Shown: piece after piece, positions 53,907-63,007 of the stretch
How positions within the stretch are numbered: the first letter of the stretch is position 1
Layout: each line of letters begins with the position of its first letter
Origin: Alphaproteobacteria bacterium WMHbin7
Lineage (GTDB): Bacteria > Pseudomonadota > Alphaproteobacteria > Rhodospirillales > WMHbin7
Reading direction: 5' to 3'
DNA: 64,000 nucleotides
Assembly: GCA_002753155.1 (NCBI GenBank)
Contig: PDZW01000008.1
Coordinates: forward strand, 45,936 to 109,935
Made by a program: the position numbers and the translations under genes
Notes under the pieces: generated by a model
Seen by the model: the letters and a program-made list of their open reading frames with translations, nothing else
What the model was told of the DNA's origin: nothing
Database searches by the model: none

Positions 53907-54830
53907 GATTCCCCCGAAGCGTGCGAAAAAACCGGGATCAAGCGGGGGTAGGGGGCCGTCTGCCGTCGACAGGGCCGCCATCAGATGACTCTCTGCCTTT
54001 TCATGGACCTTGATATAAAGATCGCGGCACTGGCGCCGGGCCTCGGTGCCCACCCAATTCTCGGGCAATAGTTCCGCAGGCAACAAGGGGTCGCGCAGCA
54101 ACACGCGGCGAAAATCATGCAGCATCAGGATGCGCAGTCTGAAGGCCGTTTCGCCGTCCAGTTCCTCACCAGATGACAGGCGTGCCTGGATTGGCTTGAA
54201 ACGTTCAAGGAATCCCCGGTATCCGTGCGCAAGACCTTCCAGATCCCAACTTTCGCGCACCAGCATCTTGAGCGCCTGCCCCGGCTGCGGACGCACATGG
54301 CGCGACTTCATGACGACGACGCGCTCCATCATGCCCAGTTCATCCAGGGTGGCGGCTAGTTCGGCGCCATCGGCCGTGGGATGCGCTAACAGATTTGGCC
54401 CGACTTGCCCAAAGCCCTGCCAAGTCAATTCGCGCCTGAGAGCGTCGCGTTCCTCCGATGACACACCCGAGGCAAGAATCATGACAAGATGCCACTCGCC
54501 ATCCCAGGACCATTCCAAAGGCGCATAGATGCGCCGGTAGGCCGCGGCAAAGCGACGCCAGCCCGTCTCCGTCAGCCCGTAGGTCGAGCGCCGCCCGATC
54601 GGCGTCGCCTTCAACCAGTCATCCTTGATCAGGCGAAAGACCGCCGTTCGAACCATGCGTTCGGACAGGCCCAGGGGCTCCAGCAATCCGATCAGGCTGC
54701 CCAGCCAAACCGTGCCCCCGTGCGGCCCGATGGCATCGCCGTAAGCCGTCACGATCAGCGATTTGGCCCTAGGGCGCATCTCGACCAATAAACGTTCCGT
54801 GAGTGCTTTCAGACTGGTCTTTGCCTTCAT
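53904..54830 (-). CDS. PaaX family transcriptional regulator
   Basis: A 308-residue regulator of the PaaX group, which represses phenylacetate catabolism and responds to phenylacetyl-CoA. The N-terminal winged helix (GGTVWLGSLIGLLEPLGLSERMVRTAVFRL, split here by family positions) is followed by the PaaX middle domain (DGEWHLVMILASG) and the C-terminal domain with HDFRRVLLRDPLLPAELLPENW. ATG 54830 follows GAAGGGA. It diverges from livK. Its stop is supplied by the inverted-repeat element. No paa genes are in this window, so its target here is probably the adjacent transporter. Confidence 0.85.
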   Translation of the reverse strand: MKAKTSLKALTERLLVEMRPRAKSLIVTAYGDAIGPHGGTVWLGSLIGLLEPLGLSERMVRTAVFRLIKDDWLKATPIGRRSTYGLTETGWRRFAAAYRRIYAPLEWSWDGEWHLVMILASGVSSEERDALRRELTWQGFGQVGPNLLAHPTADGAELAATLDELGMMERVVVMKSRHVRPQPGQALKMLVRESWDLEGLAHGYRGFLERFKPIQARLSSGEELDGETAFRLRILMLHDFRRVLLRDPLLPAELLPENWVGTEARRQCRDLYIKVHEKAESHLMAALSTADGPLPPLDPGFFARFGGI

Positions 54831-54882
54831 GGGTCCCTTCACCGCGCTCGTCTTTGGCAAACTCATACGGAGAATCAACCGT

Positions 54883-54910
54883 TTGACCAATAGGAAATCG
54901 CGTTCATAAT
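54883..54910 (+). promoter_or_regulatory. livK: Candidate promoter of the liv operon
   Basis: TTGACC (54883-54888) and CATAAT (54905-54910) are 16 bp apart, on the livK strand, about 120 nt before its start codon. Confidence 0.5.
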
Positions 54911-54947
54911 GCCCCCCACTGCCGAGGGTCCGGCAATATGATACACA

Positions 54948-54968
54948 TTTTGCTCGCCAACAGCAAAA
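54948..54968. promoter_or_regulatory. Operator-like inverted repeat in the paaX/livK gap
   Basis: TTTTGC (54948-54953) and GCAAAA (54963-54968) are separated by 9 bp, and a further GCAAAAT lies at 54976-54982. The site is downstream of the candidate liv promoter and might bind the divergent PaaX-type regulator. Confidence 0.35.
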
Positions 54969-55032
54969 AATTGCGGCAAAATGGTACGACAAAGCCGGAA
55001 TAAGCGGCATCGACAATGATTGGGAGGATTGG

Positions 55033-56187
55033 ATGACTACGAAATCCCTGAAGATTCTTGCTTCGGCTGCTGCCGTGGCGTTTACGGCGACCATCGGCGC
55101 GGCTCAGGCCGCCGAACCGATCAAGATCGGCGCCTTTCTGTCGGCAACCGGCCCAGCCTCGTTCCTGGGCGATCCGGAAAAGAAGGTGCTGGAGAAGTAC
55201 GTAGCCGAGTTCAACAAGGCGGGCGGCGTTCTGGGTCGCCAGATCGAACTGACTCTGTATGATGACGCCGGTGCCGCCGACAAGGCCTCCAGCTTCGTCA
55301 AGCGGCTGATCGAGAACGACAAGGTCGATGTGATCGTCGGCGGTTCGACTACCGGCGCCACCATGGCCGCTGTTCCCCTGGTCGAAGCGGCGGGCATTCC
55401 TTTCATCTCCCTGGCGGGCGCCGTGGTCATTGTCGAGCCCGTGAAGAAATGGGTCTTCAAGACGCCCCACACCGACCGCATGGCCGCCGAGAAAATCTTC
55501 TCCGACATGAAGAAGAAGGGCATCACCAAATACGCCATGATCTCCGAGAATGCCGGCTTCGGCAAATCGGGCCATGACGAAACCTTGAAGGTGCAGGCCA
55601 ATTACGGCATGACCCTGGTGGCCGACGAAACCTATGCCCCCAAGGATCCCGACGTCACGGCGCAACTGACCAAGATCAAGAACACGGCGGGCGTTCAGGC
55701 CGTGATCAATTGGGGCTTCGGTCAAAGCCCGGCGGTGGTGACCAAGAACTATAAGCAGCTTGGCATTGCAGCCCCTCTCTATCAATCGCACGGCGTCGCC
55801 TCGAAGGACTATATCAAGCTGGCCGGAGACGCCGCAGAAGGCGTTCGCCTGCCCGCGGCCGGTCTGGTCGTTGCCAACCAGTTGGCCAACAGCGACATGC
55901 AAAAGGCCGTGGTCGTGAAGTTCCAGAAGGAATATCAGGCCGACTTCAAGGCCGAAGCATCGACCTTTGCCGGTCACGCCTATGACGGACTGCAGATTGC
56001 GCTGACCGCCATTCAGCGCGCCGGTGGAACCGACAAGGCCAAGGTGCGCGATGAGATCGAGAAGACGCAGGGCTATATCGGCACCGGCGGCACCGTTCAT
56101 ATGAGCCCCACGGACCATATGGGCCTTAATCTCTCGGCCTTCCACATGGTGGAAATCAAGAAGGGCGACTTCGTCTTAAGCGACTAA
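55033..56187 (+). CDS. livK: Branched-chain-amino-acid-type ABC transporter, substrate-binding protein
   Basis: A 384-residue periplasmic binding protein with signal peptide ending AAQAAE. IKIGAFLSATGPASFLGDPE and GGVLGRQIELTLYDDAGAAD are typical of the LivJ/LivK family. The HGVASKDYIKLAGDAAEG segment is shared with HAAT-type proteins that can also bind aromatic or amide ligands. GGGAGG precedes the ATG. It is separated from livH by a strong hairpin, as is usual for the abundant binding protein. The PaaX-type regulator upstream hints at an aromatic acid ligand, unproven. Confidence 0.93.
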   Translation: MTTKSLKILASAAAVAFTATIGAAQAAEPIKIGAFLSATGPASFLGDPEKKVLEKYVAEFNKAGGVLGRQIELTLYDDAGAADKASSFVKRLIENDKVDVIVGGSTTGATMAAVPLVEAAGIPFISLAGAVVIVEPVKKWVFKTPHTDRMAAEKIFSDMKKKGITKYAMISENAGFGKSGHDETLKVQANYGMTLVADETYAPKDPDVTAQLTKIKNTAGVQAVINWGFGQSPAVVTKNYKQLGIAAPLYQSHGVASKDYIKLAGDAAEGVRLPAAGLVVANQLANSDMQKAVVVKFQKEYQADFKAEASTFAGHAYDGLQIALTAIQRAGGTDKAKVRDEIEKTQGYIGTGGTVHMSPTDHMGLNLSAFHMVEIKKGDFVLSD

Positions 56188-56209
56188 TCCTCTGGCTTGA
56201 AGAGTAAAG

Positions 56210-56245
56210 CCGCCCGCCTCGAATTTATGTCCTCGAGGCGGGCGG
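56210..56245 (+). terminator. Intercistronic hairpin (attenuator) between livK and livH
   Basis: CCGCCCGCCTCGA (56210-56222) pairs perfectly with TCGAGGCGGGCGG (56233-56245) across a 10-nt loop. No long T run follows. It probably protects the livK mRNA end or lowers read-through into the permease genes. Confidence 0.75.
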
Positions 56246-56265
56246 TTCCCTAGAAGGGGTCCGTC

Positions 56266-57141
56266 ATGCTCTCGTCGTTTCTGCAATTCCTGATCTCGGG
56301 TGTGACCGTCGGCGCCATCTACGCGCTGTGCGGCCTGGGATTCTCGATCATCTTCAATGCCAGCCATGTGATCAACTTCGCCCAAGGCGAGTTCATCATG
56401 ATCGGCGCCATGAGCGCCGTCTGGCTGGCCGATGCGGGCGTTCCCCTGCCGCTTGCCGTCATCCTGGCCATTCTGGTCACCATGGCGGTCGGCGTGCTTT
56501 TGGAAAAACTAGCCGTCGAGCCTGCACGCAAGGCTTCCGTCACCACGCTGATCATCATTACCATCGGCGCCTCGATCTTCCTGCGCGGATTGGCCCAGGA
56601 AGTGTGGGACAAAAATTTCCACAAACTGGAATCCTTCAGCGGAGAAACGCCGATCAACCTTCTGGGCGCCGTCCTGATGCCCCAAACGATTTGGGTGCTG
56701 GGCACCGCCGTCATCGTCATTCTGCTTCTGGCCTGGTTCTTCAACCGCACGCTGGAAGGCAAGGCCATGCTGGCCACCTCGTTCAATCCTCTGGCGGCCC
56801 AACTGATGGGGATCAACACCAAGCGCGTTCTTCTGATCAGCTTCGGTCTTTCGGCGGGTCTTGGCGCCGTGGGCGGCATCGTGATCACGCCCATCACCTT
56901 TACCGCTTACGATAACGGCATCATGCTGGGCCTCAAGGGCTTCTCGGCCGCTGTTCTGGGCGGGCTGGGCAATGGGGCAGGCGCCGTCGCGGGTGGCCTT
57001 ATTGTCGGCATCGCCGAGGCCATGGCGGCCGGGTATCTGTCCAGCGCCTACAAGGACGCCGTGGCCTTCATCATCATTCTGGCCGTTCTGGTCTTCATGC
57101 CCAACGGCCTGTTCGGCCGCAAGGGAACGGAGCGCGTGTGA
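56266..57141 (+). CDS. livH: Branched-chain-type ABC transporter permease LivH
   Basis: A 291-residue inner-membrane permease with about eight helices. It starts MLSSFLQFLISGVTVGAIYALCGLG and contains NFAQGEFIMIGA and the EAA-like loop LKGFSAAVLGGLGNGAGA, typical of LivH. Its stop overlaps livM (TGATG). The first permease of the pair. Confidence 0.95.
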   Translation: MLSSFLQFLISGVTVGAIYALCGLGFSIIFNASHVINFAQGEFIMIGAMSAVWLADAGVPLPLAVILAILVTMAVGVLLEKLAVEPARKASVTTLIIITIGASIFLRGLAQEVWDKNFHKLESFSGETPINLLGAVLMPQTIWVLGTAVIVILLLAWFFNRTLEGKAMLATSFNPLAAQLMGINTKRVLLISFGLSAGLGAVGGIVITPITFTAYDNGIMLGLKGFSAAVLGGLGNGAGAVAGGLIVGIAEAMAAGYLSSAYKDAVAFIIILAVLVFMPNGLFGRKGTERV

Positions 57142-58079
57142 TGGCTAGCACGTCGCGTTGGGCAGGCCTGGGGGCTTTGGCCGTCTTTCTGGCCGTTCTA
57201 CCGCAGGTTTTGCCCAACAACTATTATGTCGATGTCGCCGTGCTGGCCGGATTCAACGCCATTGTCTGCGTTGGCCTTAATCTTCTGATCGGCTATGCCG
57301 GACAGATCAGCCTGGGCCATGCCGGTTTCTTTGGCCTTGGGGCCTATAGCTCGGCCATCCTGGTCACCCATTACGGCTGGCCGCCGCTTGCCGCCTTGCT
57401 GGCCGGGGCCTTGCTGGTTGGTCTTCTCGCCTTCGCCATCGCAAGGCCCATCCTGAAGCTGAAGGGCCATTATCTGGCCATGGCCACCTTGGGCATCGGC
57501 ATCATCATTTCGATCATCATCAATACCGAAGCACAGATCACCGGCGGCCCCGACGGCATTGCCGCTGGAAATTTCACTCTGGGAGGCTTTGAGCTCAAGG
57601 GGGAGCGCGCTTGGTACTGGGTGATCGCTGTCTTGCTGCTGGTCACGGTGTGGCTGGCCACCAATCTGGTCGATTCGCCGGTAGGCCGTGCCCTTCGCGC
57701 CCTGCACGGATCGGAAGTGGGGGCCGAAGTGGTGGGCGTCGATACGACGCGCTACAAGGTTCTGGTCTTCGTCGTCTCGGCCGTTATCGCCAGCATTGCA
57801 GGTAGTCTGTTTGCCCATTACACCTCGCAACTGACGCCGACCAAGGCCGATTTCTTCAAATCGATCGAACTGGTGACCATGGTCGTCTTCGGCGGCATGG
57901 CCTCGACCTTCGGCGCCCTGGTGGGGGCTGCATTCCTGACCATGCTGCCCCAGGTGCTCACCGTCTTCGAGGATTACGAACCGATCATTCTGGGCGGAAT
58001 CATGATGGGAACCATGATCTTCATGCCCCGAGGGCTGGTGCCCACGATCAGCGCCTTTCTGACCCGGAGGCGGTCGTGA
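57141..58079 (+). CDS. livM: Branched-chain-type ABC transporter permease LivM
   Basis: A 312-residue permease. YYVDVAVLAGFNAIVCVGLNLL, GYAGQISLGHAGFFGLGAY and the cytoplasmic coupling loop with FKSIELVTMVVFGGMASTFG are hallmarks. ATG 57141 makes a 1-nt overlap with the livH stop; the GTG just before it is a possible alternative start. livG overlaps its end. Confidence 0.95.
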   Translation: MASTSRWAGLGALAVFLAVLPQVLPNNYYVDVAVLAGFNAIVCVGLNLLIGYAGQISLGHAGFFGLGAYSSAILVTHYGWPPLAALLAGALLVGLLAFAIARPILKLKGHYLAMATLGIGIIISIIINTEAQITGGPDGIAAGNFTLGGFELKGERAWYWVIAVLLLVTVWLATNLVDSPVGRALRALHGSEVGAEVVGVDTTRYKVLVFVVSAVIASIAGSLFAHYTSQLTPTKADFFKSIELVTMVVFGGMASTFGALVGAAFLTMLPQVLTVFEDYEPIILGGIMMGTMIFMPRGLVPTISAFLTRRRS

Positions 58080-58843
58080 CATTGCTCTTGGTCGAACAGC
58101 TGGGCAAGGAGTTCGGCGGCGTGCATGCCGTGTCCGACCTCTCCTTCACGATCAAGTCCGGCACCATTCATTCCATTATCGGACCCAACGGAGCGGGCAA
58201 GACGACCCTGTTCAATCTGATCACCGGCATTTATACGCCAAGCTCGGGACGCATTTGCTTTGACGGCAAGGAAATCGCCGGTCGCGCACCCTTCGAGCTA
58301 GCGCAATGGGGCATGTCGCGCACCTTCCAGAACCTGCAGATCTTCTTCAATATGTCGGCCATGGAAAATGTGATGGTGGGCCATCATCTGCACCTTGATC
58401 GACGCTTTCTGCCCTCGCTTTTGCGTCTGCCCGGCATTGCCAGAGGCGATGAGAAGGCCCGCGACATCTCAGCCGAGCTGATGCGCTTCGTCGGCCTTGA
58501 AGCCTATGTGAAGGCCGAGGCGCAATCGATGCCATATGGTGCCTTGAAACGCCTGGAGATCGCCCGCGCCCTGGCCTCGAAGCCCAAGCTGTTGCTGCTC
58601 GATGAACCGGCGGCGGGCCTCAATGCCACGGAAAGCCGCGAGATCGACGAAGTCATCGAGAAGGTTGCCCAAAGCGGCGTGACTGTCGTTCTGGTCGAAC
58701 ATGACATGAAGATGGTGATGGGCATTTCCGATCATATCCTGGTGCTGGACTATGGCCGCAAGCTGGCCGAGGGCACACCCGACGAGGTGCGCAACAACCC
58801 CGTCGTGGTCGCCGCTTACCTGGGGGGAGGAGCTGCGCCATGA
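58076..58843 (+). CDS. livG: Branched-chain-type ABC transporter ATPase LivG
   Basis: A 255-residue ATPase. Walker A GPNGAGKTT is at about residue 38, Walker B LLLLDEPAAGLN further on, and the switch His in VVLVEHDMKMVMG. The usual LSGGQ signature reads MPYGALKRLEIARAL, as is normal for LivG (YGxxRRLEIARAL). It starts with GTG overlapping the livM stop. Confidence 0.95.
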   Translation: MTLLLVEQLGKEFGGVHAVSDLSFTIKSGTIHSIIGPNGAGKTTLFNLITGIYTPSSGRICFDGKEIAGRAPFELAQWGMSRTFQNLQIFFNMSAMENVMVGHHLHLDRRFLPSLLRLPGIARGDEKARDISAELMRFVGLEAYVKAEAQSMPYGALKRLEIARALASKPKLLLLDEPAAGLNATESREIDEVIEKVAQSGVTVVLVEHDMKMVMGISDHILVLDYGRKLAEGTPDEVRNNPVVVAAYLGGGAAP

Positions 58844-59547
58844 TGATGGAAGTGCGCGGCTTGATCAGCCATTATGGCCGCATCCAGGCCCTCTCGGGAA
58901 TTGACCTGCGCGTCGAGGCTGGCGAGCTGGTGGCCCTGGTCGGCGCCAACGGCGCTGGAAAAACCACGTTGCTGAGAGCGCTTTCGGGTGTCCAGCCCTT
59001 AAGCGGCGGCGCCATCTGGTTCGAAGGCGCCGATATCACGCGAACCAAACCCGCCGATCGCGTAGGCCTGGGGATCGCCCAGGTGCCCGAGGGGCGCCAG
59101 GTCTTCGGCCCCCTCTCGGTCGAGGATAATCTGAAGCTGGGCACCTATCGCAGGCGAGGACCCAATGTCGCCCAGGATATCGAGCGCGTTTACACCCAGT
59201 TTCCCATTTTGAAGGAAAAGCGCCAGCAGGCTGCCGGAACCCTTTCGGGCGGTCAGCAGCAGATGCTGGCCATCGGTCGCGCCCTGATGAGCCATCCCAA
59301 ACTTCTGCTTCTCGACGAGCCCTCGATGGGCCTGGCCCCTCTGCTGGTCGAGGAAATCTTTCGGACCGTCACCGAACTTAAGAAGGAAGGCACCACCATC
59401 TTCCTGGTCGAGCAGAATGCGACTGCCGCTCTGGCCATCGCAGACCGGGGCTATGTGCTGGAAACCGGCAAGGTGGTGCTGGAGGGCAAGGGAGCCGACC
59501 TTCTGGCCAATGACGAGGTCAAAGCGGCTTATCTGGGCGGAGTGTAG
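58840..59547 (+). CDS. livF: Branched-chain-type ABC transporter ATPase LivF
   Basis: A 235-residue ATPase. Walker A GANGAGKTTLLRAL, signature LSGGQQQMLAIGRALM, Walker B LLLLDEPSMGLAP and the switch His position occupied by Gln (FLVEQNATAAL), as in the LivF family. It starts inside the livG stop and ends the operon. Confidence 0.95.
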   Translation: MMMEVRGLISHYGRIQALSGIDLRVEAGELVALVGANGAGKTTLLRALSGVQPLSGGAIWFEGADITRTKPADRVGLGIAQVPEGRQVFGPLSVEDNLKLGTYRRRGPNVAQDIERVYTQFPILKEKRQQAAGTLSGGQQQMLAIGRALMSHPKLLLLDEPSMGLAPLLVEEIFRTVTELKKEGTTIFLVEQNATAALAIADRGYVLETGKVVLEGKGADLLANDEVKAAYLGGV

Positions 59548-59699
59548 TAGCCAAGACCCCCAGGGCAGGGTTAGGCTGGACTGGATGTCCCCTTCCTCAT
59601 CTTGAAACTCCCCCTCAAATGAGCTACCCCTCACAGGCGATGAACAACCAGTTCGAACATTCAGCCAGGGTGCAGTCCCCGGCAAAGAAGGAGGGCGGA

Positions 59700-60914
59700 A
59701 TGCTCGAAGGCAAGATTCTTGTTGCCCAGGGCGGCGGCCCCACGGCTGTCATCAACCAGTCTCTGGCCGGCGTGGTCATCGAGGCCCGCAAGTTTTCCAG
59801 TGTGACGCAGGTCTACGGCGCCTATCACGGTGTGCGCGGCATCGTGAACGAGGATTTCATCGATCTGACCCAGGAAACCACCAACAATCTGGAACTGGTG
59901 GCCAATACGCCCGCTTCGGCTCTGGGTTCCACGCGCGACAAGCCCGATCTGGCCTATTGCCAGGAAATCTTCAAGGTCTGCAAGGCGCACGAGATCACCA
60001 CCTTCTTCTATATCGGCGGCAATGATTCTTCCGACACGGCGCGCATCGTGGCCGAAGAAGCCAGCAAGGCTGGATATAATCTGCGCTGCTTTCACATTCC
60101 CAAGACCATCGACAACGATCTGGTGATCAACGATCACACGCCCGGTTTCGGATCGGCCGCCCGTTTTGTGGCCTCGGCCTTTGCGGGCGTCAATCTCGAC
60201 AATCGCGCTCTGCCTTCGGTCTATATCGGCGTTGTCATGGGCCGCCATGCCGGTTTCCTGACCGCCGCCGCCTCACTGGGGCGCAAGTTCGATGCCGACG
60301 GCCCGCATCTGATCTATCTGCCGGAAAGAAGTTTCAGCCTGGATCGCTTCACCGCCGACGTGAAGGCAGTTTATGAAAAGCATGGCCGCTGCATCGTTGC
60401 CGTTTCCGAAGGCATTCACGACGAAAGCGGCGAGCCGGTCATCACAAAATTGATGCAGAATGTCGAGCGCGACGCGCATGGAAATGTGCAGCTCTCTGGC
60501 ACCGGAGCCCTGGCCGACCTTCTGACCGACCACGTCAAGAAAAACCTGGGCGCCAAGCGCGTGCGCGGCGATACCTTCGGTTATCTGCAGCGGTCGTTCC
60601 TGGGCTGCGTTTCCGACGTCGATCAGCGCGAGGCCCGCGAAGTTGGCGAAAAGGCCGTTCAGTACGCCCGCTGGCGCGACACCAGCGGCTCGGTGGTGAT
60701 CGAGCGGACCGGCTTTTACTCTGTCGAATATCATCTGCGCGGACTGGAAGAGATCGGCGGCAAGACCAAGGTGATGCCCGCCAACTTCATTACGCCGGAA
60801 GGCAACAACGTGACGCAGGATTACCTGATGTATTGCCGTCCGCTGATCGGCTCGGGCATGCCGGATGCCTTCCACCTGCGCAATTACAGAGTGCCCAAGA
60901 TTCTAAAAAAGTAG
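59700..60914 (+). CDS. 6-phosphofructokinase, pyrophosphate-dependent type
   Basis: A 404-residue phosphofructokinase. The opening GKILVAQGGGPTAVINQSLAG, the FYIGGNDSSDTA motif and the PKTIDNDL motif are those of PPi-dependent enzymes; ATP enzymes read GGDGS. The Asn in place of the first Asp of GGDDS is a variation to note. PPi dependence makes the step reversible, which suits a cell with gap and pgk used in both directions. ATG 59700 follows GGAGGGCGG. It stands alone with gaps on both sides. Confidence 0.88.
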   Translation: MLEGKILVAQGGGPTAVINQSLAGVVIEARKFSSVTQVYGAYHGVRGIVNEDFIDLTQETTNNLELVANTPASALGSTRDKPDLAYCQEIFKVCKAHEITTFFYIGGNDSSDTARIVAEEASKAGYNLRCFHIPKTIDNDLVINDHTPGFGSAARFVASAFAGVNLDNRALPSVYIGVVMGRHAGFLTAAASLGRKFDADGPHLIYLPERSFSLDRFTADVKAVYEKHGRCIVAVSEGIHDESGEPVITKLMQNVERDAHGNVQLSGTGALADLLTDHVKKNLGAKRVRGDTFGYLQRSFLGCVSDVDQREAREVGEKAVQYARWRDTSGSVVIERTGFYSVEYHLRGLEEIGGKTKVMPANFITPEGNNVTQDYLMYCRPLIGSGMPDAFHLRNYRVPKILKK

Positions 60915-61059
60915 CATGGCATCTTATCCGTGACGGTTTGCGGCACTATTTCCGGGCGATTTCTCGACATTGTTTGCCCGTAGCTCTTTTTTGAGCGGCT
61001 CGAATTGTGCTAACATTATGAAAATCTGTTCATAACCTTGTAAATCGCTCTTCAGGTCA

Positions 61060-62727
61060 ATGTCGAACACCTTGGTAGAAACGGCCCAGAAGCTCAGCTT
61101 CAAGTGGGAAGCCCAGCGCATCCTTATTTTGGATAAGGATGATCAGTTTCGATTCCTGGCCCGCACCATCTTTCAACGTCACCGCACCAACGAAGTTTTA
61201 AGCACCTCTTCGATGGCCGAGGCCGTGCTGCATCTGATGGCGAGCCCGGTCAGTGCCTGCCTGGTCGGCGTTGCGGAAAACGAGCCGGCGGGAATCGAAT
61301 TTCTGCGCTGGCTGCGCGATCCCAAGGCCAGCCCCTGCCCGAAGGTGCCCGTTGCGGCCCTGACTGATTCTAAAAACCCTGCCTTCATTGCAAAAATCTG
61401 TCGCTTCGGAATCGAGGGGCTTTTGCGAAAGCCCGTGTCGCAGGAAAGCCTGACGCGGCGCATCAGCGGCATCATTCTGGAACCCAAGCGCATGGTGGTG
61501 GCACCGGGCTATCTGGGGCCGGACAGGCGCGACGAGTCCAACGGGGTGGTATCTTTTGGCGGCCCCGAACGCCGCCGTCCTTCGGAACCCATTCTGGCAG
61601 AGCCTCCGCCCCCTCCCCCTTCGGCCCCTTCTGGAAAAGTGGTTCTGACCAAGTCGGCAGTGCCCTCGCCAAAGCCTCCTCAACAGCCCAGCTCGCCCAG
61701 GCCTCAGGCACCACCTCTGACCGCGCCAGTCGCGGCACCCCCACCTGTTGCGGCACCAATCCCTGCGCCTGCTCCCAAACCAGCAGCGGCAGCAGCACCT
61801 ATGCCAGCACCCAGGCCCGTTGCCCCACCCCAGCCCCTGGTCGCCGCCGCGGCAACACCTTCTGTCGCACCACCACCACCCAAACCGGCAGCGGCGCCGG
61901 TTGCCAGACCCGCACCCGCTGCGACCGCCTCAAAGCCGGTTGGAGCTGGGACAAAGCTGGAGATGGACGCGCCGCCTGCCCCGCCAAAGCCGGTTGCGAC
62001 CAAGCTCGATCTGGGCGACATGCCCGCACCCTTGCCCGCCATCAAGCTTACGCCACTTGCGCCGCCGCCCGCCCAGGCGCCGAGGCCAGCCCCGCCGTCC
62101 CTTTCCCCGGCAGCCCTGCTGGCCGTGTCAACCGTATCCGCAGCACCGCCCGCACCACCCAAGCCCAAGGCCAAACCGGCCAAGTTGACCTTCGATCTCG
62201 CGGGCATTCTTGATGCCCACCGCAATTGGGTTCTCTCCAGGGGTGTTGAAGGAGGGCGCGCCAGCTTGAGCCGCCAGAACATGTCGGGATGCGATTTGTC
62301 GGGGGCCATTCTGACCCAGGCCGATCTGACCTATTGCCGTCTGACCGGTGCTGAATGTTCGGAAGCCCGCCTAGATGGCGCAGATTTGCGCTATGCCGAT
62401 CTTGCCGGGGCTGATTTGACCGAAGCCGTGCTGGGGGCATCGCGCTTGCGCCATGTCAATCTGGAAGGGGCGACGCTGAAGGGGGCCAATCTTCGCGGCG
62501 CCGATCTGTCCGGCGCTGATCTTCGCGGCGCCGATCTGGAAGGTGCGCAGCTACAAGGGGCAACCATGCTGGACACCTTGATTCACGATACGGATCTTTC
62601 CACCGCCGACGGATTGACCCAGGCACAGATCAACAAAACGCGGCGCAACGTCAACAGCAAGCTGCCGCCCGGCTTGCGCCTGAACCTGCCCGAGACGGAA
62701 CAACCAGCCGCCCCTTCACCGCCGTGA
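61060..62727 (+). CDS. Receiver-like domain fused to Pro/Ala linker and pentapeptide repeats
   Basis: A 555-residue three-part protein. Residues 19-140 have the fold pattern of a response-regulator receiver: acidic LDKDD at 25-28, Thr102 and Lys124 (LLRKPVS), but Gly70 where the phosphorylated Asp is expected (CLVGVAENEPAG). The next 240 residues are Pro/Ala-rich, with xGPDRR-type motifs. Residues 405-520 are pentapeptide repeats (LSGAILTQADLTY; ANLRGADLSGADLRGADLEG), which form a right-handed beta helix. The ribosome site is weak. The stop overlaps the ferredoxin gene. Likely a scaffold or signalling adaptor. Confidence 0.8.
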   Translation: MSNTLVETAQKLSFKWEAQRILILDKDDQFRFLARTIFQRHRTNEVLSTSSMAEAVLHLMASPVSACLVGVAENEPAGIEFLRWLRDPKASPCPKVPVAALTDSKNPAFIAKICRFGIEGLLRKPVSQESLTRRISGIILEPKRMVVAPGYLGPDRRDESNGVVSFGGPERRRPSEPILAEPPPPPPSAPSGKVVLTKSAVPSPKPPQQPSSPRPQAPPLTAPVAAPPPVAAPIPAPAPKPAAAAAPMPAPRPVAPPQPLVAAAATPSVAPPPPKPAAAPVARPAPAATASKPVGAGTKLEMDAPPAPPKPVATKLDLGDMPAPLPAIKLTPLAPPPAQAPRPAPPSLSPAALLAVSTVSAAPPAPPKPKAKPAKLTFDLAGILDAHRNWVLSRGVEGGRASLSRQNMSGCDLSGAILTQADLTYCRLTGAECSEARLDGADLRYADLAGADLTEAVLGASRLRHVNLEGATLKGANLRGADLSGADLRGADLEGAQLQGATMLDTLIHDTDLSTADGLTQAQINKTRRNVNSKLPPGLRLNLPETEQPAAPSPP

Positions 62728-63002
62728 GCCCACGCCCCACCGGCATCATCGTCTGCATCAACGACCGCTTCACGGCCAGCAAGCCCTCCTGCGCCCGTGG
62801 CGGCAGCGTTGCCATTGCCGATGCGCTGGAGCAGGCCATCGCCGAGCGGGGCTTAGCGCTAACGCTTGAGCGCCTGCACTGCCTGGGCGAATGCGCCCTG
62901 GGTCCCAATCTGCGCCTGGCCCCCGGCGGCAGATTCTTTCATCACGTCAAGCTGGCCGACATCCCAGCCATCCTGGATGAGATTGAGAAGGAATTGGGCT
63001 AG
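62724..63002 (+). CDS. Thioredoxin-like [2Fe-2S] ferredoxin
   Basis: A 92-residue protein starting with GTG that overlaps the previous stop. It has Cys in VCINDRFTASKPSCARGGS and in HCLGECALGPNLRLAPGG, the 4-Cys layout of thioredoxin-like [2Fe-2S] ferredoxins (DUF1636-like), and ends KLADIPAILDEIEKELG. Such proteins occur near cobalamin and other cofactor genes; none are seen here. The translational coupling to the pentapeptide protein is unusual. Confidence 0.75.
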   Translation: MSPRPTGIIVCINDRFTASKPSCARGGSVAIADALEQAIAERGLALTLERLHCLGECALGPNLRLAPGGRFFHHVKLADIPAILDEIEKELG

Positions 63003-63007
63003 CAACT

